Origin: Litchfieldia alkalitelluris
GTDB lineage: Bacteria; Bacillota; Bacilli; Bacillales; Salisediminibacteriaceae
Direction: 5' to 3'
DNA: 64,000 nucleotides
NCBI RefSeq assembly: GCF_002153425.1
Contig: NZ_KZ119600.1
Span: forward strand, 2,239,222 to 2,303,221
The translations under genes were made by a program, and so were the position numbers. Positions 1 through 10,194 of this stretch are shown in pieces (positions within the stretch are counted from its first letter, which is position 1; the number at the start of each line of letters is the position of its first letter). The notes beneath the pieces were generated by a model. That model worked only from the letters and a program-made list of their open reading frames with translations. It was not told the DNA's origin and did not search any database.

Positions 1-26
1 ATAGCCATAGAAAAAGGAGTGAGCTT

Positions 27-527
27 ATGGATATGGAAAGAAGAATCCCACTTCCAATTTTTATTATAGTGATAATCCAATGTATTGTTTTATTGGGCCA
101 TGCTTTTTACTTTGGGTTCATCGGTTGGAACTGGGGCTTCAATGAAAGATTTATTAATTATATTGTTAATGATAGCTTCTTTCTTATCTTAATAATGGTT
201 GCACTCGTTGGCTTACTCCTTCATAAAACTTGGTCATGGTGGATGAGTACTATAATATTTGCTATGCTTTTTTTATCCAATTTCATTTCATTAATCGGGC
301 TGTTTATTGCACAACTAGATATGACGGGGTATTCCTTTTCAATAGCTAGTATGTTTTACGACATATTAATACTTTTTTCATTTTTTATCGGACTTGTACT
401 TCTTTTTTTACCCTACATTCGAAAAAAATACAGCGTGTCCATATCAACTGGACAAACGATATTTTTTGTTGGGGTAGGTGCGATCATTTTATATATGTTA
501 TATTTTATTTTAATGATTATTATATAA
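27..527 (+). CDS. Hypothetical multi-pass membrane protein
   Basis: A 166-residue protein I do not recognise. Four or five hydrophobic stretches (about residues 8-30, 48-66, 70-95, 108-130 and 143-166) separated by short polar loops make it an integral membrane protein. A strong Shine-Dalgarno AAAGGAG lies 6-8 bases before the ATG, so the start is secure. It is 43 bases upstream of the aminotransferase in the same direction with no terminator seen between, so they may be cotranscribed. No function can be assigned. Confidence 0.7.
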   Translation: MDMERRIPLPIFIIVIIQCIVLLGHAFYFGFIGWNWGFNERFINYIVNDSFFLILIMVALVGLLLHKTWSWWMSTIIFAMLFLSNFISLIGLFIAQLDMTGYSFSIASMFYDILILFSFFIGLVLLFLPYIRKKYSVSISTGQTIFFVGVGAIILYMLYFILMIII

Positions 528-570
528 TCTTGTTAGAAAACAAACTGGCTTTGAAGGTAGGTAAATACAA

Positions 571-1728
571 ATGGAAAATTTAATAAACTCAAATGTTAAA
601 AATATCGAGATATCAGGAATAAGACAGTTCTTTAATAGAGTTGCTCAATTTCCTGATGCTGTACAATTGACACTTGGTCAGCCAGATTTTTTTACTCCAA
701 ATCATATAAAAGAGGCTGCAAAAACAGCAATTGATAACAACAAGACTACATACACTAAAAATGCAGGAACACCTGAGTTACTAGAGGCAGCAAGTGAGTT
801 TTTGCAACAAAAATATGGGTTGCGATACAAACCTGAAACTGAAATTATCACGACAGTAGGTGCGTCACAAGCTATTGATGTTACGATGAGGACCATCCTT
901 GAACCACAAACGGAAGTTATTCTACCAGGACCCGTTTATCCAGCATACGCCCCCATTATAACGCTTTGCGGTGCTAAGCCTGTATACATCGACACGAGGG
1001 AAACGGATTTTGTCATAACTGTAGATCAATTAAGAGAGGCGATGACAGAAAGGACCAGGGCAGTAATACTACCTTATCCGTCGAATCCTACTGGCGCGGT
1101 CTTAACGGTTGCTCGTGGTCAGGAATTGGCTGAATATCTTAAAGAACAAGACGTATTTATTATTTCAGATGAAATATATTCAGAATTAAATTACGATAAC
1201 GAACATGTTTCCATTGCCCAATTTGATGGAATGAAGGAAAAGACAATCGTCATTAATGGCTTATCTAAATCTCATTCAATGACTGGTTGGCGTGTAGGCT
1301 TTGCCTTTGGACCAGAATATATAATGAAACATATGATAAAGGTTCATCAATATAATGTAAGTTGCACTTCCTCTGTATCCCAAGAGGCAGCACTAGCAGC
1401 TTTAACTAATGGATTAGGGGATCCTGATGAAATGAAGGACGAATATATGCTGAGACGTGATTATATGTTGGAACGGTTAGAGAAAATGGGGATTCCAACG
1501 CGAAGACCTTCTGGTGCATTTTACGTTTTCCCAGATATTTCAGCAACCGGATTATCCTCTTTTGACTTTGCTATTCGCCTTCTTGAAGAAGAAAAGCTTG
1601 CGGTTGTTCCTGGCGATGCGTTTTCCTATTTAGGTGAGGGATATATTCGCTTATCATACGCGTATGATATGAATGCATTGAAGGAGGCTCTAGATCGTTT
1701 AGAACGGTTTTGGAAAAAAATTGCTTAA
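571..1728 (+). CDS. patA: PatA-type pyridoxal-phosphate aminotransferase (fold type I)
   Basis: A 385-residue class I/II aminotransferase that closely resembles Bacillus PatA along its length. That enzyme is assigned as N-acetyl-L,L-diaminopimelate aminotransferase (lysine and peptidoglycan precursor pathway) or as a general aromatic-type aminotransferase. Visible landmarks are SNPTG (about 171-175, with the PLP-contacting Asn172), the Asp200/Tyr203 pair in SDEIYSE, and the Schiff-base Lys233 in GLSKSHSMTGWRVG. It is soluble and cytoplasmic. The substrate cannot be read from the sequence, so the biochemical role rests on family resemblance. Confidence 0.85.
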   Translation: MENLINSNVKNIEISGIRQFFNRVAQFPDAVQLTLGQPDFFTPNHIKEAAKTAIDNNKTTYTKNAGTPELLEAASEFLQQKYGLRYKPETEIITTVGASQAIDVTMRTILEPQTEVILPGPVYPAYAPIITLCGAKPVYIDTRETDFVITVDQLREAMTERTRAVILPYPSNPTGAVLTVARGQELAEYLKEQDVFIISDEIYSELNYDNEHVSIAQFDGMKEKTIVINGLSKSHSMTGWRVGFAFGPEYIMKHMIKVHQYNVSCTSSVSQEAALAALTNGLGDPDEMKDEYMLRRDYMLERLEKMGIPTRRPSGAFYVFPDISATGLSSFDFAIRLLEEEKLAVVPGDAFSYLGEGYIRLSYAYDMNALKEALDRLERFWKKIA

Positions 1729-1752
1729 CTATTAGAGAAGGGGGGTTCTAAA

Positions 1753-2424
1753 ATGTGTGGGAGATTTACACTTTATGCAGATCCTGACTTTTTAGAAGGC
1801 TATTTTGACCTTGAAAATGGTGAAGACCTATACTGGGAGCCACGCTATAACATTGCTCCAGGTCAGAATATTTTTACTGTTGTCCAAGGGAAAGACAGGC
1901 TTCGCGGTGGTTTAATGAAATGGGGATTAATCCCTCCCTGGGCAAAGGATACCTCTATTGGCTATAGGATGATTAATGCTCGTTCCGAAACTGCTCATGA
2001 AAAGCCATCCTTTCGTAAGAGTTTGAATAGAAAGCACTGTTTGATTGTTGCGAATGGATTTTATGAGTGGAAAAAGGTAGACGGTAAGAAACAACCTTTT
2101 TATATTCACTATACGAATGGAGAGCCAGTTGTAATGGCAGGAATTTGGGAACGATGGAAGCCTATATTAGGTGATGAAGTGATCTCTTGCTCTATTCTAA
2201 CTACTGAAGCCAATGAGTTCATGAGCACCCTTCACCATAGAATGCCAGTCCTTCTCTCGCAAGATAAATGGAAGAGTTGGCTTAATCCAACGGGAAATAG
2301 TCCTGAAGACTTGAGAAAAAAATATTTTCGCCCTATTACATCTGAAGCTTTAGATGCATATGAAGTCTCTACCATTGTAAATAATGCAAGGAATGAATCA
2401 CCAATATGTATAGAAGCAATTTAA
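1753..2424 (+). CDS. SRAP (YedK/HMCES-like) abasic-site protein
   Basis: A 223-residue SOS-response-associated peptidase family protein. It begins MCGRFT, so Cys2 becomes the N-terminal catalytic cysteine after Met removal. In this family that cysteine forms a thiazolidine crosslink with abasic sites in single-stranded DNA. The conserved INARSET (about 74-80), NGFYEW (about 101-106) and LHHRMPV (about 160-166) blocks are all present, and the length is normal. It follows patA by 24 bases with a strong GGGGGG-type ribosome site, so the two are probably cotranscribed. A terminator overlaps its stop codon. Confidence 0.9.
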   Translation: MCGRFTLYADPDFLEGYFDLENGEDLYWEPRYNIAPGQNIFTVVQGKDRLRGGLMKWGLIPPWAKDTSIGYRMINARSETAHEKPSFRKSLNRKHCLIVANGFYEWKKVDGKKQPFYIHYTNGEPVVMAGIWERWKPILGDEVISCSILTTEANEFMSTLHHRMPVLLSQDKWKSWLNPTGNSPEDLRKKYFRPITSEALDAYEVSTIVNNARNESPICIEAI

Positions 2425-2460
2425 AACACCTTCCCAGCATGGGAGGGTGTTTTAAATTTT
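2423..2460 (+). terminator. Rho-independent terminator after SRAP gene
   Basis: Arms AAAACACCTTCCCA (2423-2436) and TGGGAGGGTGTTTT (2440-2453) pair almost perfectly around a 3-base loop and overlap the TAA stop at 2422-2424. An A/T-rich run follows. Confidence 0.85.
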
Positions 2461-2689
2461 GAAAAGTTAAGACCTTTAAATAATTTTTCTGAAAAGATAC
2501 TTAAATAGTTTTATAATATAAGGCTTGTCCATTAATGATACTCAAAATAGATTCAATTTTGCTGCTTAACAATTCCCCATAAAAAAGAATATGAATAAAA
2601 ATTATAAGTAAATAAAGGTGATTAGTACAAGTTTAAAAAGGGAAGAGAATAATTTGTATACAATATTTTTAATTATTGAACGATATGTT

Positions 2690-2718
2690 TTGAGTAAATA
2701 ATTCTATAGTGCTAAAAT
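2690..2718 (+). promoter_or_regulatory. Candidate sigma-A promoter for odhAB
   Basis: TTGAGT (2690-2695), 17 bases, then TAAAAT (2713-2718), in the 417-base gap before odhA. It would give a leader of about 115 bases. The 8-mer TATAGTGC occurs on the -10 spacer (about 2705) and again about 40 bases downstream (2745), which could be paired regulator sites. The rest of the 2461-2841 gap is A/T-rich with no other gene visible. Confidence 0.5.
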
Positions 2719-2841
2719 ATGGTTAGGGTATTTTACACTATCGTTATAGTGCTTATCTATTCCGAAAAAAAATACATCGATAGCAGCAAAGAAGGGAATA
2801 TTCATTAGCTTGTGACGAACAATACTGGAGGTTTGGGATGA

Positions 2842-5730
2842 ATGGGTAGAAGTGGAATTCGTTTTGACGAAGGTTGGAGTCAGTTTTACGGACCTAATCT
2901 TGGCTATATGCTTGAAGTTTATGATGATTTTATGGATAATCCGAACTCTGTAGATTCAGATATTCAATATTTTTTCAAAAAATGGGGTGCACCTCCTGTA
3001 TCAAATACAGAGACAATCGATTTACATTCTATGAAAAAAGAAATGGGAACTTCCATTGCACAAACTCATATACAAGAGATGCATACGTTAGCTAATGCTA
3101 TGAAACTTGCAGATTCAATTAGGAGAAACGGACATCGAATTGCAAATATATCTCCAGTTGATAAAAGAAGTAAGGATGACCTTTTTGCACTTGAAAAATT
3201 TGATTTAACGGAAGAACAATTAAAAAGTGTTCCAGCAGAATTTCTTACTTCTGATGCCCCAAAAGATGTGAAAAATGGGGTAGATGCAGTGAATCATTTG
3301 AAGAAAGTTTATACAGATACAATGGCATTCGAATTCAAACAAGTACATGATATGGAGGAACGCAACTGGCTAATTCAAATGGTGGAGTCAGGTGATTATC
3401 AGTCTATTTTGAAGAAAAACGATAAACTTCAACTCCTGGAACGACTATCGAAAGTAGAAGGATTTGAACATTTTCTACACAAAACATTTGTTGGACAGAA
3501 AAGATTCTCCATTGAAGGGTTAGACTCAATGGTTCCAATGCTAGACAAAGTTATTAGAGAATCAGTGGCGGACGGTACTAAGAAAGTATTGATTGGAATG
3601 GCTCATAGAGGCCGACTCAATGTTCTGGCCCATGTCCTTGGTAAACCATACGAGATGATATTTTCCGAGTTTCACGATGCGCCTAGTAAGGAATTAGTTC
3701 CATCAGAAGGTTCTATTGGTATTAATTTCGGGTGGACTGGAGATGTGAAATATCATTTAGGGGCAGACCGAGAAATTAAAGAAAGTGCAGTAGAAGCTAC
3801 AATTACTTTAGCAAATAACCCGAGTCATCTTGAATTCGTAAACCCTGTCGTTGAAGGTTTCGCACGGGCAGCCCAGGATAACCGTGAAAAACCAGGGTAT
3901 CCAGAGCAAAATAAAAATAAAGCATTACCTATTTTAATCCATGGTGATGCAGCCTTTCCTGGTCAAGGAGTAGTAGCTGAAACACTTAATTTAGGAAAAC
4001 TTAATGGCTATTCGACAGGTGGTACCGTTCACATTATTGCAAACAATATGATTGGTTTTACAACAACGAGTTCAGATTCCAGGTCAACTAGTTATGCAAG
4101 TGACTTAGCGAAGGGGTTTGAAATTCCTATTGTCCATGTGAATGCCGATGATCCTGAAGCTTGTCTCGCTGTAATGAATTTAGCTTACCAATATAGACGA
4201 AAGTTTAATAAGGATATTGTGATTGATCTAATTGGTTATCGAAGATATGGTCATAATGAAATGGATGAACCAATGACAACACAACCAAATCTATATAAAC
4301 GCATTAAGGAGCATGATACGGTTGCAACCTTATATGGGAAGAAATTAGTTGAAGATAAATTACTCAGTCATGAGGAAATTGTAACCATAAAAGAAGATTT
4401 CCAAAGAAAATTAAGCAACCAATTCGAAAAGGTGAAAGCAAGAAAAAAAGTTGAGCCACAAGCAGGGGATTTACAACCACCTAATGTAGTGGAAACAAAT
4501 ATAAACACTATAGATACTAAAGTCAATCTTGAAATATTAAAGAAAATCAATGAAGAATTACTTCAGTTCCCAGAATCATTTCATGTTTTTCCTAAGCTGG
4601 AGAAAATTCTTAAAAGAAGACTTCGCGCCTTTGAAAAAGGAGGTACCATTGATTGGGCACTGGCAGAGGCTTTAGCACTTGCAACTATTAATAGTGAGGG
4701 CACACCAATAAGATTAACAGGACAGGATACGGAACGTGGAACTTTTTCACAACGTCATTTAGTTCTACATGACTATGAAACAGATGATATTTATTCACCA
4801 ATACATGGTATGCCTTCTGCTAATGCCTCCTTTGCTATTTATAACAGCCCATTGTCAGAGATGGCCTGTGTAGGATTTGAGTATGGATATAATGTTCATG
4901 CACCAGAAACCTTAACGATCTGGGAAGCACAATACGGAGACTTTGCGAATGGGGCTCAGGTCATCTTTGATCAGTTTATATCTGGAGGTCGGGCTAAATG
5001 GGGGCAAAAGTCTGGATTAGTGTTACTATTGCCACACGGATATGAAGGGCAAGGACCAGAGCATTCAAGTGGCCGTTTAGAAAGGTTCTTGCAGTTAGCA
5101 GCAGAAAATAATTGGCACGTGGCAAACTTGACTAAGGCTAGTCAATACTTTCATATTCTAAGGCGTCAAGCAGAACTACTTGGGAAAAATGAAGTCCGAC
5201 CACTTGTAATTATGGCACCTAAGAGTCTGTTGCGAAATCAAACAGTTGCATCTAGCCCAGAGGAATTAAGTAGTGGCAAGTTTCAACCACTCATGTTGCA
5301 GCCTTTTAACACAGATAAAGATAATGGAAAAGTCACACGAGTGGTCTTATGCTCTGGCAAAATTGGAGTAGAATTAGAAGAATTAATGAAGGAGAATGAA
5401 TACCAACATACACAAGATTGGTTACAAGTTGCTAGAGTAGAAGAACTTTATCCTTTTCCTTCAAAACAGGTTTTACAATTGAAAGAGAAATTCCCTAACG
5501 TTTCAGAATGGGTTTGGATTCAGGAGGAGCCAATGAATATGGGTGCCTGGAACTATGTTTTCCCATACTTGAAAGAATTAGGAGGGGACGATGTTAAAGT
5601 GAAATATATAGGACGTCCACGCCGCTCGAGTACAGCAGAAGGAGATCCTAAAGCACATAAAAAAGAACAGAAGCGAATATTGGATGCGGCTCTCAGTCAA
5701 CCAGCCGAAGGGAGAGATAATCATGAGTGA
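2842..5730 (+). CDS. odhA: 2-oxoglutarate dehydrogenase E1 component
   Basis: A 962-residue thiamine-diphosphate-dependent E1 subunit of the 2-oxoglutarate dehydrogenase complex. It decarboxylates 2-oxoglutarate and succinylates the lipoyl arm of OdhB in the TCA cycle. The length matches Bacillus OdhA. The region around residues 365-402 ([16 protein letters not shown] then NNMIGFTT) is the ThDP/Mg-binding motif, and the C-terminal transketolase-like half carries [14 protein letters not shown]. The ATG at 2842 is served by GGAGG at 2827-2831. Another ATG at 2838 opens only a 3-codon ORF (ATG AAT GGG TAG) overlapping the true start. The gene ends with TGA and overlaps odhB by 8 bases. Confidence 0.96.
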   Translation: MGRSGIRFDEGWSQFYGPNLGYMLEVYDDFMDNPNSVDSDIQYFFKKWGAPPVSNTETIDLHSMKKEMGTSIAQTHIQEMHTLANAMKLADSIRRNGHRIANISPVDKRSKDDLFALEKFDLTEEQLKSVPAEFLTSDAPKDVKNGVDAVNHLKKVYTDTMAFEFKQVHDMEERNWLIQMVESGDYQSILKKNDKLQLLERLSKVEGFEHFLHKTFVGQKRFSIEGLDSMVPMLDKVIRESVADGTKKVLIGMAHRGRLNVLAHVLGKPYEMIFSEFHDAPSKELVPSEGSIGINFGWTGDVKYHLGADREIKESAVEATITLANNPSHLEFVNPVVEGFARAAQDNREKPGYPEQNKNKALPILIHGDAAFPGQGVVAETLNLGKLNGYSTGGTVHIIANNMIGFTTTSSDSRSTSYASDLAKGFEIPIVHVNADDPEACLAVMNLAYQYRRKFNKDIVIDLIGYRRYGHNEMDEPMTTQPNLYKRIKEHDTVATLYGKKLVEDKLLSHEEIVTIKEDFQRKLSNQFEKVKARKKVEPQAGDLQPPNVVETNINTIDTKVNLEILKKINEELLQFPESFHVFPKLEKILKRRLRAFEKGGTIDWALAEALALATINSEGTPIRLTGQDTERGTFSQRHLVLHDYETDDIYSPIHGMPSANASFAIYNSPLSEMACVGFEYGYNVHAPETLTIWEAQYGDFANGAQVIFDQFISGGRAKWGQKSGLVLLLPHGYEGQGPEHSSGRLERFLQLAAENNWHVANLTKASQYFHILRRQAELLGKNEVRPLVIMAPKSLLRNQTVASSPEELSSGKFQPLMLQPFNTDKDNGKVTRVVLCSGKIGVELEELMKENEYQHTQDWLQVARVEELYPFPSKQVLQLKEKFPNVSEWVWIQEEPMNMGAWNYVFPYLKELGGDDVKVKYIGRPRRSSTAEGDPKAHKKEQKRILDAALSQPAEGRDNHE

Positions 5731-7006
5731 AGTAAAAGTACCAGAATTAGCTGAATCCGTTACTGAAGGAACGATTGCTGAATGGTTAAAAAATCCAGGG
5801 GATTTCGTGGAGCAAGGGGAAAACTTAGTAGAATTAGAAACGGATAAAGTAAATGTTGAGATTGCAGCAGAAGAATCTGGCGTTTTAAAAGAGGTGTTTG
5901 GTGAACCAGGTGACACTGTTTACGTTGGTGATGTAATTGCTAAAATTGATACAAAGGCTGAAGGACATAGTGGTTCAATTGAAAATGATGGTACAAATAA
6001 GGATAAAGACAATAGTAAGTCTAATAACACTGGAGCTGGAGACGATGTCCCTAATGGTGAAGAAAGGACAGAGAGACCTATTGCTTCCCCAGCAGCAAGG
6101 AAATTAGCAAGGGAAAAAGGGATTGACCTTCAAGAAGTAAGAACTCGGGATCCTTTAGGTAGAGTAAGACAAGACGATATTCATGAACATTTATCTCATA
6201 AGAATGAAACATCAAAGTCTAAAGATAAAGAGAAACAAGATCAGAACTCCAATCAAGCATCTTCATCTGTTTCAAATCAAGGAACTACACAAGAAGAATC
6301 ATCTAAGGAAGTAGAAAGAATTCGAATGTCACGCCGTCGTCAGACGATTGCTAAGAGGTTAGTTGAAGCACAACAAACTGCTGCCATGCTAACCACGTTT
6401 AATGAAGTGGATATGACGAACCTGATGAATCTCCGTAAGCGTCGAAAAGATAAATTTCAAGAAGACCATGGGGTAAAACTAGGCTTTATGTCATTTTTCA
6501 CAAAAGCTGTAATAGGTGCCTTGAAGAAGTACCCATATGTAAATGCAGAAATACAAGGAGATGAGATACTTCTAAAAAAATACTACGATATTGGAGTGGC
6601 AGTTTCAACTGATGACGGTCTCGTTGTTCCAGTGGTACGCGATGCGGACCGGCTAGACTTTGCAGGAATCGAGAAGGAAGTTGGAAGGCTTGCAGAGAAG
6701 GCCCATCAGAAGAAATTATCATTACCTGATCTTCAAGGTGGCTCCTTTACTATAACAAATGGTGGGGTGTTCGGTTCCTTATGGTCGACTCCTATCTTAA
6801 ATACTCCACAAGTAGGAATTTTAGGTATGCATAAAGTACAAATGCGGCCAGTAGCCATTGATGAAGAACGATTTGAGAACCGTCCGATGATGTATATCGC
6901 CTTATCGTATGATCACAGAATTATAGATGGAAAAGATGCTGTAGGTTTCCTAGTTAAGGTGAAAGAGTTAATAGAGGATCCAGAATCGTTATTACTCGAG
7001 GGATAA
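5723..7006 (+). CDS. odhB: Dihydrolipoyl succinyltransferase (E2 of OGDH complex)
   Basis: A 427-residue E2 core subunit that transfers succinyl from lipoyl-lysine to CoA. The order is: lipoyl domain (1-75) with lipoylated Lys42 in ETDKVN; charged linker; peripheral subunit-binding domain (about 118-155); a second long Ser/Asn/Lys linker; catalytic CAT domain from about 205 with the active-site DHRIIDG (His398, Asp402). The start is the ATG at 5723 behind GGGAGAG, because the family begins [12 protein letters not shown]. Upstream in-frame starts would add a tail encoded by odhA. It is translationally coupled to odhA by the 8-base overlap. The E3 gene is not in this window. Confidence 0.96.
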   Translation: MSEVKVPELAESVTEGTIAEWLKNPGDFVEQGENLVELETDKVNVEIAAEESGVLKEVFGEPGDTVYVGDVIAKIDTKAEGHSGSIENDGTNKDKDNSKSNNTGAGDDVPNGEERTERPIASPAARKLAREKGIDLQEVRTRDPLGRVRQDDIHEHLSHKNETSKSKDKEKQDQNSNQASSSVSNQGTTQEESSKEVERIRMSRRRQTIAKRLVEAQQTAAMLTTFNEVDMTNLMNLRKRRKDKFQEDHGVKLGFMSFFTKAVIGALKKYPYVNAEIQGDEILLKKYYDIGVAVSTDDGLVVPVVRDADRLDFAGIEKEVGRLAEKAHQKKLSLPDLQGGSFTITNGGVFGSLWSTPILNTPQVGILGMHKVQMRPVAIDEERFENRPMMYIALSYDHRIIDGKDAVGFLVKVKELIEDPESLLLEG

Positions 7007-7027
7007 TTAAAGTTTAATGTTTGAAAT

Positions 7028-7070
7028 AAGGTTTCGGTTGGGTGTTTCTTTAGCCTCTCCGAAACCTTTT
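7028..7070 (+). terminator. Terminator of odhAB
   Basis: AAGGTTTCGG (7028-7037) pairs with CCGAAACCTT (7059-7068) across a 21-base loop, 20 bases after the odhB stop. Confidence 0.7.
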
Positions 7071-7194
7071 AAATAGCTCTGATATAGGATAATGTTGATA
7101 TTAAACACTTTAAATTTTTTGTGGAAGGTATGCCTGTCTCTTCCTCTACAAGCAAATGCTCTGTAGTATATCCGTCGAGACAACTCGAAGCTTA

Positions 7195-7375
7195 CTCGTG
7201 ATGTAAACGCTCGTTCCTGCGGGATTAAAGGCAGGGGTAAGACCCCGCAGATGCAAAGCATCGAGGAGGATTACCAGCCGCCCGCGGCAAAGAAGACACT
7301 GCGAAAGTTGAGCAGATGTCGCACTTGTACCTTGCGTGAAAGCGAGTACCTGTAACAAAAAATCAACATCCAAGT
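7195..7375 (+). repeat. Dispersed Bacillaceae intergenic repeat, copy 1
   Basis: G/C-rich island in an A/T-rich gap (7007-7434 holds no gene). It carries the hallmark blocks TTCCTGCGGG, ACCCCGCAG, GAGGAGG, CCCGCGGCAAAG and AAATCAACATC that recur in intergenic repeats of many Bacillus-group genomes. Positions 7284-7349 match 55929-55994 in the opposite orientation with only a few differences, and a fragment of the left part recurs near 28490-28545. The element probably folds into a branched hairpin. Its function is unknown. Confidence 0.75.
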
Positions 7376-7434
7376 TGAACAGAGCCTTTTTAAAAATTAT
7401 CCTATGATCAAGCATCAGATTTTTTAAAACACAA

Positions 7435-8019
7435 CTACTGAATACTTTCACTAAATACTGTTTCTATTTGATATTTAAGTTCGAGAAAAAGAGGTGGTAC
7501 TGGATGAAGTCCTTCCACTAGTGCCTTATACATGCTGGAGTAATACCAAAACTGACTTTCTTTATTGGCCTTAAAGCTATCCCATATCTTTTCACCATAC
7601 TTCATTTTTGTGTCTAATAAAGAGGTGACATTATGAAGTTTATCGGCAAGGATTACATAACGAAGTGACAAAGGGGCTTCAGTAACTTTTTCAATAGTAG
7701 CAGTTTTCCTATCTAACCAAGATTTTGACTTGTCAGCTTCAGATGCACCTTCAACAAGGGTCATGATCCTTTGTCCGAATCGCTCTTCGATTTCCGAGAG
7801 GGTTGTGTCAGTATCTTCCCAGACGTCGTGCAAAATAATTGCAATTACAATATTTTCCTGTTCTTTTGGAGTAAATCCTTCCCGAACTAGAGCTGGTTGA
7901 ATATACAAAGCAGCTGTAAAGGGGTGTGTTACGAATGGGACAGGGTCTGCTTTTCTCATTTGACCATCATGAACCTTTGCAGCAAATAAAACAGCTTCAT
8001 GTATTCTTAAAAAATTCAC
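7435..8019 (-). CDS. HD-domain hydrolase, RelA/SpoT-like ppGpp hydrolase family
   Basis: A 194-residue soluble protein with the metal-binding layout of the SpoT/MESH1 hydrolase domain. His32 (FVTHP), His64-Asp65 and Glu68-Asp69 (ILHDVWEDTD) are followed by the helix KSWLDRKTATIE and then the distal Asp in LADKLHN (about 125). No synthetase, TGS or ACT domain is present, so it would be a stand-alone hydrolase. The start is GTG at 8017-8019 behind GGAGGT at 8-base spacing. It is 18 bases downstream of the SDR gene and probably shares its transcript. The physiological substrate is not known from sequence. Confidence 0.75.
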   Translation of the reverse strand: MNFLRIHEAVLFAAKVHDGQMRKADPVPFVTHPFTAALYIQPALVREGFTPKEQENIVIAIILHDVWEDTDTTLSEIEERFGQRIMTLVEGASEADKSKSWLDRKTATIEKVTEAPLSLRYVILADKLHNVTSLLDTKMKYGEKIWDSFKANKESQFWYYSSMYKALVEGLHPVPPLFLELKYQIETVFSESIQ

Positions 8020-8037
8020 TATAGTTACCTCCGAACT

Positions 8038-9135
8038 TTAATATATTTTTATATATTTTTCTTCTCTGTGCTTGTTTTCTCTATAGTATTGAACCATCTT
8101 TTTTACTGTTTTATCGAATCGTGGACAGTCAATGCCACTACCACGAAGATCATTTCTAGCTGTACGAGTGTCATAAACTGAATGGCAATCGAAATAAGGT
8201 AAAGATTCTCTCTCTACTCGTAACCATTTTCTTACTGTACCAATGCGCATCATACTATTTGCAATAGAAAAAGGAATTTTACCTCGAGGTTTGCGATTAA
8301 TAAACTCCTTCGCCAACATCTCATAAACTTCTTTCATTAAAAAAGGAGCAGGATCGGTTAAATGATAAGTTTTATTTACACCTTTTGGTAAATGACTCAA
8401 ATAAATCGTTGCACGGATTACATAATCTACTGGTACGAAATTACCTTCAGCCTCTCCAGATCCTATGTAGGGGATAACTGGTAAAAACTTCAAACGATCA
8501 AATAAATGTAGCATGAAATATGGACCATCATATTTCACCGTTGCCCCAGTTATGGAATGTCCCCTAACGATGCCTGGCCTTATAATTGTCGTAGGAATAT
8601 CATTCATACGATCCCTAACTATTACCTCGGCTTCATACTTTGTACGTTCGTAATGGTTTTTAAACTGTTGATTCATAACTAATTCTTTTTCGTAAATACG
8701 ACCTTCTCTTTTGCCGGAAACATAAGCAGTACTAAAATAAATATATCTAGCAATATTCTTCATCTGATCAACAAATTCAGTAACATTTCTCGTTCCGTTT
8801 ACATTGACCAATTCAGCAGAATTTTTGTCTACAGCAAGATCATAAATAGCAGCAAGGTGAAAGGCATGAGTGACAACAGACTTTAACTTCTGTGTGAATT
8901 CCTCAGTTACACCTATATTAGGCTTTGTTATATCTCCCGTAACAATCGTAAAATTATTAATTGATAAGCCAGTTTCGTCACTAATCACGTTTAAATCATA
9001 ATCTGCTTTTTCACGCATGTTAGGTAGACATAATAAATAAATGTGTCCAATTTCCTTGTTTTCCCTGATGATTTCTCTCATTAATTCTCCAGCTAAAAAT
9101 CCAGGAAATCCTGTGATGAAGTATGTATTGCTCAT
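8038..9135 (-). CDS. Extended SDR family oxidoreductase (male-sterility/epimerase-like)
   Basis: A 365-residue NAD(P)-binding protein. The N-terminal Rossmann motif is TGFPGFLAGEL (about 8-18), followed by GDITKP, then STAYVSG and the catalytic YxxxK in YERTKYEAE (about 161-169), then IIRPGIV. This is the layout of extended SDRs related to fatty-acyl-CoA reductase and thioester reductase domains. There are no membrane segments. GGGGTGA precedes the ATG. It heads a probable two-gene minus-strand unit with the HD hydrolase. The substrate cannot be deduced. Confidence 0.8.
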   Translation of the reverse strand: MSNTYFITGFPGFLAGELMREIIRENKEIGHIYLLCLPNMREKADYDLNVISDETGLSINNFTIVTGDITKPNIGVTEEFTQKLKSVVTHAFHLAAIYDLAVDKNSAELVNVNGTRNVTEFVDQMKNIARYIYFSTAYVSGKREGRIYEKELVMNQQFKNHYERTKYEAEVIVRDRMNDIPTTIIRPGIVRGHSITGATVKYDGPYFMLHLFDRLKFLPVIPYIGSGEAEGNFVPVDYVIRATIYLSHLPKGVNKTYHLTDPAPFLMKEVYEMLAKEFINRKPRGKIPFSIANSMMRIGTVRKWLRVERESLPYFDCHSVYDTRTARNDLRGSGIDCPRFDKTVKKMVQYYRENKHREEKYIKIY

Positions 9136-9198
9136 TGATTCACCCCGATATTATTTAATTATTTTTATTAACACTATCTGAATATTCATAATAAGTAA

Positions 9199-9210
9199 TT
9201 CAATATTGAA
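9199..9210. promoter_or_regulatory. Short palindrome in divergent promoter region
   Basis: TTCAATATTGAA is a perfect 12-base palindrome in the 265-base gap between the divergent SDR and TVP38-family genes. It is a possible operator with no direct support beyond symmetry and location. The same gap holds ATTTGTATACAATA (9320-9333). Confidence 0.25.
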
Positions 9211-9400
9211 CTGCCGTTTTCCTTGTTTTTATGATTTTATAGGTAGAGGTGAGCATAAAAGGGAGTTGTTATAAAGGTGCATTCAAGTAAATTTACTCGT
9301 AACTTAATAATCAATGATTATTTGTATACAATACCAATTATCACTTTTATTAAGCATAAGCTGCTGTATAGATAGTAAAATTAAAGGGGCAAAAAGGTAA

Positions 9401-10075
9401 ATGAACAAAAAAATGATACTACAGATAAGTTTGATTCTAACTATTCTAGCAACTATATTTTGTTCAAGTTATATTTTTTCTGAAGTTACACCTTCTGATA
9501 TTCAATCTAAACTCCTTTCATTTAATCGGTTATCCCCTATCATCCTTGTTTCACTTTTTATCATTAGGCCCTTCATTTTTTTTCCTGCATCTATTTTGGC
9601 AGTCGCTGCTGGCCTAACGTTTGGGCCAATTTACGGTTCGTTGATTGCATATTTCGGTTCACTTTGTGGTGCTAGTTTATCATTTATAGTAGGGAGAAAA
9701 CTGAAAGGAAACTTTAAAATCAGTAGGTGGAGCGGGGATAGAGTAGAAAAGCTTCAGAAGAAAATTGAAGAAGATGGCTTTTATCTCGTTTTTATCATGA
9801 GAATTTTACCAGTAATTAATTTTGATTTTGTAAGCTATGTCTCTGGATTATCGAAAGTACGATTTAAACAATATATATTAGGAACAATCGTTGGCATCAT
9901 ACCAGGAACTATTACTTTAAATTTGATTGGCGCGTCCTTGGTTACTATGAATTGGAAGTTAATTCTTCTGACAAGCCTATTATTACTCACTACATTTACC
10001 ATATCAATATTAGTTCGTAAAAGACTTTTCCAGAAAAATTTGTTGTTACAATTTTTCTTCGGAAGTAAAAATTAA
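9401..10075 (+). CDS. TVP38/TMEM64 (DedA-like) family membrane protein
   Basis: A 224-residue polytopic protein with the SNARE-associated/VTT domain. The first TM segment is at about 5-25. The re-entrant RPFIFFPASILAVAAGLTFGP segment spans about 55-76 and is followed by GSLCGASLSFIVGR. RILPVINFDFVSYVSGLSKV (about 128-147) matches the second conserved block, and further TM segments follow. Members act in membrane homeostasis, and lipid scrambling is shown for eukaryotic relatives. The bacterial role is unclear. A weak AAAAGG-type ribosome site precedes the ATG. Confidence 0.8.
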   Translation: MNKKMILQISLILTILATIFCSSYIFSEVTPSDIQSKLLSFNRLSPIILVSLFIIRPFIFFPASILAVAAGLTFGPIYGSLIAYFGSLCGASLSFIVGRKLKGNFKISRWSGDRVEKLQKKIEEDGFYLVFIMRILPVINFDFVSYVSGLSKVRFKQYILGTIVGIIPGTITLNLIGASLVTMNWKLILLTSLLLLTTFTISILVRKRLFQKNLLLQFFFGSKN

Positions 10076-10194
10076 TTGATTTGTTTTCTGTTTCCCCCAA
10101 CATTGTTTTAGAATGAAAATAAGTAATGGTGAAACTTTAAATTGAAATGTTCGTAAGTAAAGTAATGAGGAGAACCATTCGGGGGGATTATGTT

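Noticed and set aside
7007-7451. Two minus-strand ORFs of 84 and 101 residues, and 55906-56124 on the plus strand
   Set aside because: They run through the dispersed repeat and lack ribosome sites; composition is that of the repeat.
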